Positions 23,801 to 36,800 of a stretch of 64,000 nt of DNA are shown one piece after another. The notes under the pieces were generated by a model that was given only the letters and a program-made list of their open reading frames with translations, searched no databases and was not told the origin of the DNA. A program made the position numbers and the translations under genes. Source of the stretch: Mesocentrotus franciscanus (lineage: Eukaryota; Echinodermata; Echinoidea; Camarodonta; Strongylocentrotidae); the NCBI GenBank assembly GCA_037976565.1, contig CP137675.1, positions 1,745,323-1,809,322 of the forward strand, written 5' to 3'. Every line of letters begins with the position of its first letter. Positions within the stretch are counted from its first letter, which is position 1.

Positions 23801-24117
23801 CAGATGTCAAAAATGCGCATTGGGAAGACATGATGGAACTTTGTTATCCTTGCGAGATCAAGTACAATTTCATTGGCCATCTCGAGACGCTCAAAGACGA
23901 CTCGGATTACCTGGTAGACCTACTGAACATACCTGATGGAGTGATTTTTCCAAATGAAGAGAAACCACAAACTAACAGCTCTCGGGGAGATACTCTTCAG
24001 ATTTTCTACTCACAATTAGCCGATGGCCAGTACAAAGATCTTTCTTTCAGTCAGGGGCTTGCCAGGGATGCCCTCTTATTCGGTTACGACACCCCCGAGA
24101 GTATCAAACGCGTCTAA
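20897..24117 (+). CDS. Carbohydrate sulfotransferase (HNK-1/CHST8-14 family), 3 exons
   Basis: Exons 20897-20987, 22369-22436 and 23314-24117 join in phases 1 and 0 with GT-AG borders (GTAAGT donors), giving 320 aa. The family transfers sulfate from PAPS to sugars such as GalNAc in the Golgi. Exon 1 encodes a short tail and a signal anchor (about residues 9-24, AIIGFVIFLTILL). Exon 2 is stem. Exon 3 is the catalytic domain: 5'-phosphosulfate loop PIPKVASTSW (101-110), 3'-phosphate site FLFVRNPYARILSAY (154-168), then YNFIGHLETLKDDSDYL and a C-terminal LLFGYD. NSS sites suggest N-glycosylation. An in-frame ATG at 20849 would add 16 residues; neither start context is strong. The substrate (chondroitin, dermatan, HNK-1 or GalNAc-4 type) cannot be told from sequence. 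Confidence 0.9.
22075..22265. mobile_element. MITE-like hairpin in sulfotransferase intron 1
   Basis: A 53-bp left arm (22075-22127) is the reverse complement of 22213-22265 with one mismatch; the loop is 85 bp. Arms start CATAAACAATATTAAAC and end GGAAGAAGGC. Near-perfect arms suggest a young insertion or active pairing. No target-site duplication was clear. Confidence 0.88.
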
Positions 24118-25762
24118 AGATAAGATTAGCCAATTCTTTACCGATCCATCTTTAAAGGTGCCATTCTGTCTTCATACTCAAGAAGCAAATGCACTTAATT
24201 ATGCTTAAACTCCGTACGTGATAGGTTTCTAATTCCAGATTTTATTATGGGGCAATCCCCTGCCCCCTCTCCAGGGTCGATGCCCATACCCACCATTATT
24301 TTTTGGAATAGACCATTATTGAGAAAAAAGACGATGTCCATCCATTTTACCGATGTGATTTTCAGTTTCTGTTGGGTGTCTGCTTTAAATTTAGTTGTTT
24401 AGGAAAGTTGTTATTTCTAAACCCCGTTTGGACCGTAAACAAATCAAATTTCCCCCTGATACGATCCGAAAAAATAGTCATGTCTAATTTTACAAATCTT
24501 TGACAATCATTCATGAAGCTGCCTTTGCAGTGTTACTGTAAACATATCTCCTGCCACTGTTATGAATAAGCGTAAATCTCGAGAAACTCAATCAGTACCT
24601 GCTTGTAACGCCGTGTAAATAATACTTTATTAGTTGGAGTGAACAGATAGAATTTCCTAAGCAGCTCTTGATTATCAAGAATCGACGTCACTGGCCTTCT
24701 CTAAAATTAAATTTCCATCTTTTACGCTGCCAAGTGTCTATAAGAGCATCTCTGAAGATAATAATTTTGGTAACCTTGAATTTATGTGGTGAATTTTTCT
24801 CGACTGGCCCTATAATTATGTATCACCGCTACCCAAGATATACGTGTGTAGGATGTACTGTTACATTATTATGTATAAATATATTATAAGGAAAAACAAG
24901 AGATGTCAAATAAGTACGGGGGAATATCCTGTTTGTTTTTTATCTTTATCTCCAGGCTTCATATAGGAAAGAAAAGATAATCTGGATATTATGATTTTGT
25001 CGAACATTTGACATTGTAATTGATGTGAAATATGATTTATTTTTGTCTATCAGTGTTTGATTGAAGTTTTTCTTTTAATTTTGTTAGTAGATCGTCTATA
25101 CGTCGGTCGTGAGAGCCTCATACTTACCTTTTCACATCACCGTGACTTCCTTCCTGAACTTACTTTCTGCTATCCCATCAATTTATTGTTCGGTTAATAA
25201 ACATAAACCTGACGCTCCTTAATTGAATTCTATCTTATATAAAAAGGGCCCAAAATTTGAAATGATTTACTTTCACATATCAATAATATTGCAGTCCTTC
25301 TCTAAATATCTCAAAAATGACGATTAGATCACCAAACAAATAATATTGAATACATGTATTACTTAGGTTACTTTATCTGTGATCGGATGATCAATCTTTT
25401 CTCTCACTTTTCCATTGTTTGATTTTGTTTTGCCTTGGTTTTCGTGTATTTTTATATAATTTTCTCTTTTTCTCTGTTTTGTTTACCCCTGTCATGTTGT
25501 AATTTCCCTTTTTCGTTGGCAGCACCAATAAAGGCTCTTGAATTTTATGATCTGCATGCAGGTCTCCTCATTCATGCATTGTTATTTCGTGATCTGTTCT
25601 GTAAATGTACTTTTTATAAATGAATGGAATAAATGTCTACTTAAATTTGAACTTGTCAACTTGAATGAATGTGTGATAAAATGTATGATCATCCATGTTT
25701 TTAACAGCATATCAATCTAAAATACGAAATGTAGATTTATGTTTTGCAAAAGGATGTAAGTG

Positions 25763-25836
25763 CTGCGATCGGGATTTGAACCCGATACCTTATGGTTCAC
25801 AGTCTGGAGACTTATCCACTGGACCACAATACCTCA
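25763..25836 (-). mobile_element. tRNA-derived SINE head / tRNA-like sequence
   Basis: On the minus strand an A-box-like TGGTCCAGTGG is followed by CTGTGAA (histidine GTG-like anticodon loop) and a good T-arm with B-box GGGTTCAAATCCC. The acceptor and anticodon stems do not pair, so this is not a functional tRNA. It is most likely a SINE promoter or a tRNA pseudogene. Confidence 0.6.
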
Positions 25837-28696
25837 AGTTCAGTGCTAATTATCATGCTCAGGCTGGGCGATTGAGATACCGATCGGGCATAATGGTCTA
25901 AACTGATCGTGTACTGTATAATATATACATGTATATAATATGTATATATATATATAAACATTAGCAACTTACTGATGCCGATGAGCCGATGGGCGAAACA
26001 GACTGTACAACTAACTACATTGGGGAATAAACAACTCCAGCCTACAAAGATATATTTACAGCAAGAAAATATTGTTTATATTACCAAATGTCAATAAAAT
26101 TTGTTAATGAACTGAACTAAATTGATCAGCTATAACCAGTGCTACCATCGGAAACGCCGGAAAGACCAATGTACACCATTTTGGTCCGTGGCAGGTGCAT
26201 TAATTGCGTTTCATAGTAACGGGCACTTGACCATGAGTCGATCAGAATGGCAGACATAGCAACGGTCATTACTGCTTGAAAGGGCTATCGATCTTTTTAA
26301 TTTTGATTAGTCAATACAAATTCCATTCAAAGGTACACGCCAACACAAAAAGGCACGATTTTTGTCAAGGCCTTCTGCACGTTTGGTCAAGATCGGTTTA
26401 ATTTAGATGCCTCCATTATAATTTGAGAGAAAGAGCAAAGAATGAGGTTGCTATGGTTATTGCAGCGAAATAAGAGGTTAACCTGCATGGCCTAATTTCC
26501 AAAGTAGAATGCGTAGAGATTGTTTTTCTTACATGGATGAAGGCAAGATGGATTCTGAACTTTCTGATTACTGAACCATTTATCCTTGATATAGAAAGCT
26601 TTTCCTTTTGTCTTTGTTTGTGTGTGTGCGTGCGTGCACGTGTGTAATGAACCTCCGGAATATGGATCATACCTCATGTTAGATTACAGAGAGGATATTA
26701 AAGAGCATTAGCGCAACATGTATCTATTCCATTTTTTTAAAAATATAATTTAATATAAAACAGGTTGATCTACTATTTTTAAAATTCTCCTCTCTTATTT
26801 TCGTTATCACCACGCTCTTTCTTATGTAGATTCCTCATATTCTTTCTCTAGAGTAAGGGAAGTGCATTTATTAGAATCCACTTGAAGGTAACATGATGCT
26901 GTGGTAAGCATTACCGCTCTGTACCTGGGAATATACATGGTTGCAAACTTGCAATTACCCTTCGCAGGCAAGCTGTGTATGATTGAATCTCTTTGGTATC
27001 ACCCCATATATAGTGAACACAGGTTTATGAAATGAAGTGTGTTCCCTGATCGATTACTTGCAAACATAATGCTGATTTTGGTTGCAACCTCTCTAAAAAT
27101 ATTCCTCTTTGTCTATTCTTATCTTTTAAACTACTATTCATCACAACCTTGGTATTAAGAATACAATAAGACCTGCTTACTGATTGATCACAACCTGAGT
27201 TGCACAAGAAGCAGGTGCATGGATACACACTCCTAGATAGATAATGATAAATGGACCTACCAAATATACTCTTTATCACTAACTTGAAGCGATGTGCTCA
27301 TTTGAGATATTCTAATGAGCTTACTTTAGTATTTGGTTCTCCGCCCAACCCCGGTGCGGGCGTCATTCGTTTTAGGGTTCATAATTTGAAAAAACAGAAA
27401 ATTTGACAGAAGCGCGAAAATAAACAGGTTAAGAGGGATACATTTTGCATAATAAAGGTCTGTGACTCTGTGAATCGAATGATTATGCTTTACTGACCAC
27501 AAACTTGCTTTAAATGATTCAAATTCTAAATGCATTTCCATTGACAATTTCTGAGAAGAAGCGGGATAGAAATTACATTTCGTATTTTCTCATCATTGCG
27601 ATCAAAGCCGTGACGAAAGTTAGGATCTTGCGTCGGTAATTTAAAGACAAATATCCAATGAATAAATTTGAGGTGCGTATTCCATTGAAAACTGGCACCT
27701 CGTATTCATAATTTGTTGTTACGGTAAACAATAAGACCATCATGAATTTAATTATAGTATAAGCCTACACCGCTCTGGGATATTGAACTTTCATATTAGG
27801 ACTTGGTCAGATGCCTTTGTTATGATAAACAAGATGACTACTACGAATTTAATTATAAGTATAGGCCTATTATACAACTATAATATAACTCATGGGTATT
27901 CAATTTTCATATCAGGGCTTAGATGTATCACAAAAAGTAGCTAGTCTACAGCATAACAAGTTTTAGATGGTTTTAACGAATATATCGTGTTGATAATACT
28001 GTAGCATGAATTGCAAATATTCGCTGAATATAGTGTTACTTGGTGGATATTGTTCATGAAATCCGATTCAATCCGTGAATTTGTAATTTTACCTCATCAA
28101 AGGCGCCGATTACCATGATTCACCTGGGAAATCCAAAGGCAAATATGACAGCATAAGTTTTGTTAAGGGCCCAGACATACAACCCCCTCCCCCTTCCTAT
28201 TGTCTATTTTAGGGAGAGAAACAGCGGCCCGTGCCATATTTTAAAAAGCCCCATCCCACCTAATTGTCACCTTGTGCTCACCCCCCTTTTGATTTTTGAC
28301 CCAAATTGTAGGACCTGTGCCCCTTGTATGAAAACCCTTATCCCATGTACATAGACAGTGGAATAAATAAATAATATTTTATCAACTATGGGCAATGTTT
28401 TCTAACCCAGAAGAGATTTATATTTTGAAAGGGTAACTGAAGTGATTTGGTTATGGAACACAGTTCGAATGTCTCAGTTAAATGATTCACAGTGAAATTT
28501 ATCACTTTGCCAAAGGTACATGTCGATATGCATTTACTACAAATTATCTATCTTTTCAATATATGGATCCTAATTATTTTAGATCCAGTTCAAATACCAC
28601 GCTATATTTCTGAATGTGAACCATCCCCCTACCTTCGACTTTGATCTGTCGCCCTCTTCATCTCTTTCCGTTTACATCCCTCTTTCTAGAATACAC

Positions 28697-28900
28697 ATTG
28701 TCTCTCTCTCTCTCTCTCTCTCCACTTAATTCTTTTTCCCATCTTCTTTCCCCCTCTCTCCTTCCACACTTAAACTCTGTTTATACGTTTCTCCCCCTCT
28801 CCCCCCTCCCTCACCACTCTCTCTCTCTCTCTCTCCCCCCTCTCCCTCCATCAGTTCTCCCTAACTTCTCTACCCCTCTCCCTCTCTCTCTATGCCTTTA
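28697..28900. repeat. CT-rich low-complexity tract
   Basis: Several CT runs and C-rich segments over about 200 bp. Confidence 0.9.
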
Positions 28901-30104
28901 TTCTATCTCTCTATATGTCATATTTCTCTCCTTTTTCCATGAATATATCACCTCTGCATTCACTGGCTTGCTTTAATAAATTCAGAAATATTGGTATTAT
29001 ATGTAACATTATCCTTCAGCTATCCTTCAGTTTTATCTAGCACCATTTTTGTTAAATCTCTACATATACTTCCTTCAAGTGAAAATTCATAATTTCTATT
29101 TACAAAATATAAATACAACGATTACATAAACAACAAAAATGAGAGGATCAAATATCAAGCTGTAATTGTAAATATGATTTATTTCAACTCTGCAATGTGA
29201 AACATGATATCTGACATGGAGAAATAGGCACAGACAGAGAAAGGATAAGATCCTGTTGTTTTAATGTTCCAGACTGAGTTGAACTTATGTATACTTAAAG
29301 ATCCAGATAGGGAAACCATGTTATGACCTGAAAAAAAAAATTCAACAAGTCAATTTTCTTTACATTTAAATCTGCAATATCCTCTGTGTGTGGAAATGCA
29401 CATTAAATACAAACAAATATGAGTATTTTTAAAAATTTGTTTTCAGTTAGTCAAAAAACAGTGTTAAAAAATTATGATTTCACTGAAAAGTAACACTATC
29501 AATATACATACCTGAATAGTGCTACCACAAGTTAATCTACAGGGACATTTCATTTAAACTGCTAATATAAAGACTAGCTTTAGACCTCATGACCATTTTG
29601 CAAGTACTAATTAATAATATTTGTCAAATCAACTTTCGAGTCTCTTTCCCTCCCATTTTGTAATCCCTTTAACCCAGCATAACAGTGCATATGTCAGAAC
29701 AAGCTGAGACAAGCTTATGCTCCTGTCACACGTACAAATATGGTTGACAGGGATAGCAATAGGCCATTTTTTAAATGTAATCAAATTTAATGCACAAATC
29801 TTTGTTATGTGCCTAGTTACAAATTATTTAATTCACCTGTTAAGAGTGATTGTATTTTAATAGTCAGAATGCGAATTGCATACATTAATTTTCGCTAGGT
29901 AGGAAAAGCCATTAGATTCTTGCATTAAATTTGATTATATTATGGGAACCGCCTATTGCTTTTCTCTAACTAGCCTGAAATGAGGCCCACACAGCCCAAT
30001 GTATTATATTCAATATGAACAAGGAAACAGAGTGATGACAGAGAGGGGATGAAATTAGGCAAAAGCCTACAAACTGGGATTGTGTAGTTGAAGACTGAGA
30101 ACAA

Positions 30105-30252
30105 GGGCCCTGTTTCATAAAACTTGTTATCAATAAAAAATACTAAATTTCTATGACAGATTTGCTCTTAGCCAATCAAATTCCATGTTTTCAGTAGCTT
30201 TTTACAGTTGCTGAAACTTGTTACTGATAACAAGTTTTATGAAACAGGGACC
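30105..30252. mobile_element. Small MITE, TGTTTCATAAAACTTGTTATC ends
   Basis: The left end CCTGTTTCATAAAACTTGTT and the right end (reverse complement CCTGTTTCATAAAACTTGTT) are inverted repeats of about 27 bp around a loop of about 95 bp. It shares the TGTTTCAYAAA core with 18330-18624 and 30312-30638. Confidence 0.82.
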
Positions 30253-30311
30253 AGATATTTGAAATATGAAGTAGAGATGAAAACAGGTGGACTAAAGGAA
30301 CAATGAGAGCC

Positions 30312-30638
30312 CAGGGGGTGTTTCATAAAGCTGTTTGTAAAGTTACGCATGACTTTACGAATGACTTAAATATTAAAAGCCAAATGGGATGCTCAATCAT
30401 TTTTAACTGCATCAAATAAAGTTGAACTGTGCAGATGTAGATTAACATTCTTATTAGAACAAACGTTTTTAATGCAAAGTATATTTTTTGCCATAATTTA
30501 AGTGAGGTTATTGGAAATATAGTCACACTTTGTTAAAACATCAGGAAAAACTTTGGGCATCCTGTCTGGCACTTCATATTCAATTCGTTCGTAAAGTCAT
30601 GCGTAACTTAACAAACAGCTTTATGAAACACCCCCCTG
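30312..30638. mobile_element. MITE with about 50-bp inverted repeats (TGTTTCATAAAG family)
   Basis: The left arm from 30312 (GGGGGTGTTTCATAAAGCTG, then AAAGTTACGCATGACTTTACGA) matches the reverse complement of 30589-30638 with few differences. It lies about 210 bp beyond the EFL1 stop codon, so it may be in or near the 3' UTR. Confidence 0.87.
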
Positions 30639-30690
30639 GTTTACATAAATAGCACAGGTCTATCTAAATATAAACTACTCCCTTGGTATA

Positions 30691-30830
30691 GTATTGTCTG
30701 CTCAGAGCCAGAAGTGCATTAACCCTGTACTTAATGATGCAAGAAAGTAATAACAGTTAAAACCAGAAGGGCGTTAACTCGTATAGTTGAATATAGTGTT
30801 GGTGTCCTTCTGGCTCTCAACAGACAATAC
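30691..30830. mobile_element. CAGAAGGGCGTTAAC MITE next to the EFL1 stop
   Basis: The ends GTATTGTCTGCTCAGAGCCA and (reverse complement of the right end) GTATTGTCTGTTGAGAGCCA are inverted repeats. A second internal left terminus, ACCAGAAGGGCGTTAAC near 30760, makes this look like a collapsed tandem dimer of the unit arrayed at 12620-13027. It begins 17 bp after the EFL1 stop codon, so it should be part of that transcript's 3' UTR. Confidence 0.8.
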
Positions 30831-30847
30831 GTAGCATGAAAATCACA

Positions 30848-33800
30848 TCATTTATTCTTGCTCCGTGTTCGCTGTTTCTCGGCATGTTCGACGATCTTCT
30901 CCTCCACGCGCAGTCCCTTTCGTCGCCGTACACTGTTCATGTACTTCTTGGCTTGGTTCTCGTAGTCGGCCTTTTCTCCAAAGTGGAGCAGCTCTTCCTC
31001 GGTTGACGGCTCCCAGTATGGATCACCGGGCACTACCTGTGAGTGAGGTCACAGAAAGGTCAAAGGTTAGAGGTGAATTGTTGACACAGTTGTTGTGATA
31101 CTTGGTAAATTAAACAAGGATGTGGCAAGTTATCCAATCACTACAGAAACCACAAATGAAAGTATTTTACAAACACAATGTCTGAATATGGTGGGGTGTT
31201 GAAATTTTTTTAAACTGTTACCGAAAGTTGTTTCAATAGTCTGTCAATTCTTATCTCTGTCCATGCTTGCCTCATGGGCTTTACATTTTTTACTGGTCTG
31301 ATGTTGGCAAGTTATCACAGTTTTTTATTTCTGCCCCAAAAAAAATTATCATTTCACTTGATTCACCAAGACTATTGAAACAAGTTTCAAAATCAAACAA
31401 AAAAGATCAAATCTGCATTTGCTGAAGTTGTAAACACTACGGTATATCAAGACGGCGAGTATAAAAAGTCCTTTAATAGAGACCAAGCGAATCTTAAGTT
31501 TTAGATTTAAGGATCATCATAACTTATGTGTATCCTAAAAGACAAGATACGTCAAGGGTCAGCTATATAGTGATATTTAGAACATACCTCCCAGTGACTG
31601 AAGAACAGCTGCGGACTCGCTAAGCCACTGGTCTTCTTACGGATGTCCTCTGAAAAGCCAAAGCTCTCCGCTACAGGAAGCACTGCGGCAATTTCAAAGA
31701 CATCAGAACCCTCTCTCATCTCTTCTTGCAGGATGCGACCATTGCGCTTGGACACCACACCGTACATCCGACCTGAACAAGTAACAGATAAACAAGATCT
31801 TAGTTTTAATGAAATGGAACTTGAGATTCAGTTGTATTAAATTGTAGATAAAATAGGCATTGCATTATACAATGCATAAACACTACAAATTGTTATGATC
31901 AAGCATACTAAGTACATTAAATTATCTTATATAATAACAAATAAATGAAATCTGCCTAAAAATGTTAAACAAATAGTAGCATGCTCTTTCCAAACTGCAA
32001 ACATTCATTTCTTCGCCTCTCTGTGCAACATAACGACTTTGCAAAATTACCCATTTCTGGTCTTGATAAGCTCCATGACAGCCCTTTTAACAAATATATA
32101 GATTAATCTTGTACTGGAAACAGTAAAATACTATTGAAGCCTTTGGTATAACGATTCCATGTTAAAAGCAATGTGGAACAAGGAAAATATTTGTGTGGCA
32201 TATAAAGAGTTAAGCAATACATGTGGGAATCAAGCGAACATTATTCCTTGTTCCTGTTGAATACGGTGTGATAAATACAAGTGTATCAGGGCAAATTGAA
32301 GGAACAAAGAGCAATGTAATTGTACAATCACTTATACATTACCAACAACTTCAGAGAATATCACTTATGTTTTTATATCATCTGTTGAGAGGAAGAAGGG
32401 CATTAACTGTGTGTTAAATGAAAAGAATGCATACCCTTCTGGCTTTCAACAGATGGTGTGATTTTACAATTCACAATGCTAATGGATACCAAGTTAAGCA
32501 AATACAGAAATTATAATGCTGTTTACCTAGCACATCAGCTGTGGCCTGGATATCACACTTGTACATGGCCGCCATGAGTCTCTGTGGTTGCGTCTGGAAG
32601 GCTACACGACATCCCTCCTTGACGGTAGAGATCACCTGACCAGAGAGGGGGCCATATGCCCCCTGTTGTTGCATGTGGTAGGGGGGCAAACCACGGATAG
32701 GGCTGTGGGGTAAGGGGGAGCCGAAGGGGGGTGGAGAGCCTAGGGGCAGGAAGGAAAGGATTGGGGATGAGAGAGGCGAGTTACATGTCAGGGAGCCTAT
32801 CCTGGTCTCTAGGGGTCATTCACATCTTCTGTTGGTATTCCTTTGGGGATGGATATAGTTCTAGGCTGGGATGCCATTGTACTACTGCTATTGCACCGTG
32901 TATCATTGTCATCATCTAATTGGGATTCTGCTGATCTGTCCTTCTCTGTGCTTTCATGTATATCAATCCCATGTTCTACAGACACATCAACATCAGGTTT
33001 CTTGGTAGTCCTGAGATTTACTTTGGCCACAAGGCCTTTATTCATCAAGGACTGGTCCATTTTCCACTTCTCAATAATGAAACACACTCCCATCATGGGT
33101 TCCTCACATATCGGCCCTGCAAGGGTTGCCAACTGGAAACCACTCCCAACACTGTTATCAAACTCCCTCAGGACACACTCTTCCTTCAGCCCTCCCTCTT
33201 CCAAACAGTCCCATACTGACAACCTCCTGTAGTCTTCGATCTTATTCACCAGAATATTTGGCCCGCATCGGCGTGGTCCAAACGCCCATATCCCATCCAG
33301 GCATCCCCTCCACTTCTTCCCAGCTGCATTGAAGGCTTCCTCCATTTTCGATTTGAGTTCCTGCATACTGGCTATCACTGTTGGAGCAAGTTCTGTGCTA
33401 GATGCTTGATCACTCGTCTTCCCCGATAACATTGATGAAACATGGTGGTCTAGTAACCTGATCAACTCTGCGTTTTCCTCAAGCAAACTTGTTACAGCTT
33501 CTGGAAGAGGGACAGCCCGGATGTGGAAGGTGCAAGCATCATTGGAGGTCTTGATCTCCACCAAACCATTCTTTAATATCCTGATGTCATCATCGTCGAT
33601 GTCCATGGATTGGACTTTTCTATGGATCTGGTTGACATCGTCTATGACCTCGTTCACCATGTCAATCTTGGGTCGTGGGATGATGGTCTCACGGAATGGA
33701 ATGATTGGAGGAGAAACATCAATCTCTACTTTGGCAAACCTAGAAGTAGAAGAACACAAAACAGGAGTTCTGTTTAGTTCAAACTGACAATGATCTTTTA

Positions 33801-36800
33801 AACACATAGTTAAATATTTACATCAATAAATGTAAGTCACCAACAACAAAAAGCTAACAGTAAATACTTGCAGAGAGTAAGCCCTACAGGAATTTATTTC
33901 CATGTACACATTTCAGTATCAAGAATATAAACATAAGGACAGTTCAGCATTTAAATTTACTGGTACAAGTACATTCAAATTTCTGCAAAAAATTAACCTT
34001 TAGGTCCAGTTCTATAAACTCCTATTGACTGTAGAACATTCTTGGTCACTGTAGATATATTATTTAGGCTCATCCAATTGATAAACAATAAATTTACAGT
34101 GTCTTTTCAAATTTTGCATGATTTGACAAACAGGATATAGAATTTAGAAAGAAAAAAGAAGGAAGATGAATATCCAAATCAAAAATATTAAGGAAAATCC
34201 TCGAAAGAAAGAAAGAATCGTTATAGTAGAAATGATGTGAATAACTTGTGACTGGTTCCTGATCATACCTCTTTCTGAGGTCATCCAGGCATCTTTCTAG
34301 ATGAACTTCACCAGCAGCCACGATAACATGTTCACCAGTCTCTTGTACAAACACCTCTACACAGGGATCAGCTTGGTTCAACAGCTTCATACCTCTCATC
34401 AGAGCCTGCATATCAGCTGAAATCAGAATAGAATGGTGCTTATTATAAAGAGGCAGATGCTAAATACAGTCAAATCTGTCTATAGCAACAGCCCAAGGGA
34501 AACACAAACAGTGGCCATCGTAGACAGGTGGCCGTTGTAGACAGGTTGGTGTTGGCAGGCATTTTGATTGATTGAACAGTGCGCTAACAATTCTCCGTGG
34601 CTTTATGAGGGCTCAGTCGAGCGAAAACGAGGCAGAGAGCCGATCAATAAATCTAACAAATCAAGTTTGGTGTTTGAAATTAAATACACAAATTGGACGG
34701 TTTTTAGTCCAAATAAAAATACGAAATGATTTAACATATTTTTATTTCTTTGAAATTGTCCGGCATTTAAAAAAAACTTTTTTATTGAAATAAGAATATA
34801 TAAAGTTCTCTTAACTGGAAAAAAACATGCATCAAAACAAACAAACAAATAATAGTACCAAATATACAGTCTGTATTTCAACAAGGTGAATGTTAAGAAA
34901 GTGGCGTCTGAAAAAGTCTCTGCCCTGCACTGTTAAAAAACTTTAAAAAATATAAGGATACCTACTACAGAAGAACAGTATACTGACAAGAAATACTTCA
35001 CAAAATGCTGTTACTTTTTCCATAATAACATAATAAAAGGTAGCAGATTCATAGGGTAGGTAAAATCATAGCTCCAATTATACTTAATGCTCATAAACAC
35101 AAGTACATGTAATCAGAAATTTTATTTCCTTACACAGATGCTTGGGTTCCACTGCGACTCTGACAATGGGTGGTGCAGCAAAGGTCATATCAGTGAACGC
35201 TGGACAGGCAAGACTGCTGGAAACGGTCGCTGACTTCAGCACCATCTCATCTAAGCCTCCAATACCTGGACAAGAATGAAGAAAGCAATCAATTGAATTG
35301 TAATGTTTCTGGTGAATAGTATTAATGGAAATAGAAATTAGTTCTGATAAATTAATTCTGATAAATGGGTAACAATATAAAACATAGTAATAATAAAAAG
35401 ACGATTAGATCCATAGAAACTGCAGAGAGACAAATAGTGACATACTGATAAACAATACTAATCTTTGTGGAGATATATTTTTATATTTTATTTCTGACTT
35501 ATCTGGTCATTCATAACACTTTGGAATAATATCAACATCATATCTTAATAAGATAAAGAGTAAAGAGGACAACTCACCTAATATGTTTCCAGCAGGGACC
35601 TTCTCTAACAGTTCTAGTTCTCTTCCCATCAGAAGATATAGACTATCAACTGTAAACTCAGCAATGTATCGACTGCACTCCATGCTGTTAGACAAATTAC
35701 CTCCGTTCTCTGATATCTAAAAAGAAAGCAAATAAACAGAATACACTAACACTTTAAGTGCTTTAGGAACTTTTAACTGTCCAAAATACTGAAATTGTAT
35801 CAAGTGTTCTTGGACAAAGAAAGGTTTGTTCTTTGAATTGGAATTCAATATAGGTTCATAAGTAGCAAAGTAAGATAACATAGAATCATTTTTGAGTTAA
35901 GAGGAACAACAGAAAAGGGCACAAGAAGAGGAGGAAGAGGGGGAGGCAACCGGAAAATCAACAATAAATGAAATATATGTAATAGAAAAACAGATGTAAC
36001 TATACTAAAGAGCGTAAAGATACGAAACGTGACAGAAAATGTATGGAAAAGAGAAGACAAAGAAAGTAGGAGAAAAATGGAAGGGCAAATGAGGGAAAAT
36101 GAGAGAGAAGAGAGAGGAGAAAGAGAGAGAGAAGTAGAAAAACTGAGAAAGAGAAAAGTAGAAAAATAGAGAGAGAGAGAGAGAGAGAAAGAAAAGGACA
36201 GGATTGAAAACAAGTAGATTGTTGAAACGAGCGTTGGAAAAAAAAGAAATTTCTTGCCTTTGAATTTTAAGACATCAGATATTGAAGATAAATTGGTGGA
36301 ACATACCTCAGCCAATGCCTTTAGAGGATCATGCCTTGGTCCTAGAACAAAGAGTTTCTGTCCTTTACGAATAGTTCCACTGAAGACCCTTGCAAATGCA
36401 AGAAACATCTCTCCTGTCTTTTTCTCCTCTTTTACTTCAGACTCCACCTTCAAGTCTGTTGCTTCTGGCATTTCTGAGGTGGTACAAGAAATAATGTGAA
36501 ACTAACAGGTTATAAATATGAATGGAAAACATTTAAAAAACTCAAACACAATTATGGTAGAACCTTTCTTTCATATGATCTTTTAAATAGATTTGCCATA
36601 TTACGCATTGTTTTCAACTAGAACATGAGGGGGGAGGAGGAGGGTGCATGCTTGCCTCTTTGGGGCAAATAAAAGTTGGTTAACTGGGAATTAATGTTTC
36701 TTGAACAGTAATTCAAGAAAATACAGGAAAGTGTTAGGCAAAAAGATCAATACTGTTAATTGCATCAGAAGAGGAATTTACTCCTGTTTTCTAAATGCCA

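Larger units (their letters stand above)
24118..30104. other. Intergenic DNA between sulfotransferase and EFL1
   Basis: No coding exon recognised. AATAAA-type sites on + at about 25196 and 25528 could end the sulfotransferase transcript. Contains a tRNA-like SINE head (25763-25836), AT-rich microsatellite near 25918-25960 and CT-rich tracts (28697-28900). Confidence 0.45.

Noticed and set aside
25763..25836. Functional tRNA-His
   Set aside because: Good A and B boxes and a GTG-like loop, but acceptor and anticodon stems do not pair.
32809..32885. Coding continuation of the large EFL1 exon to TAG
   Set aside because: Reading to the stop would remove the conserved C-terminal domains that follow in frame; this tail is probably intronic.
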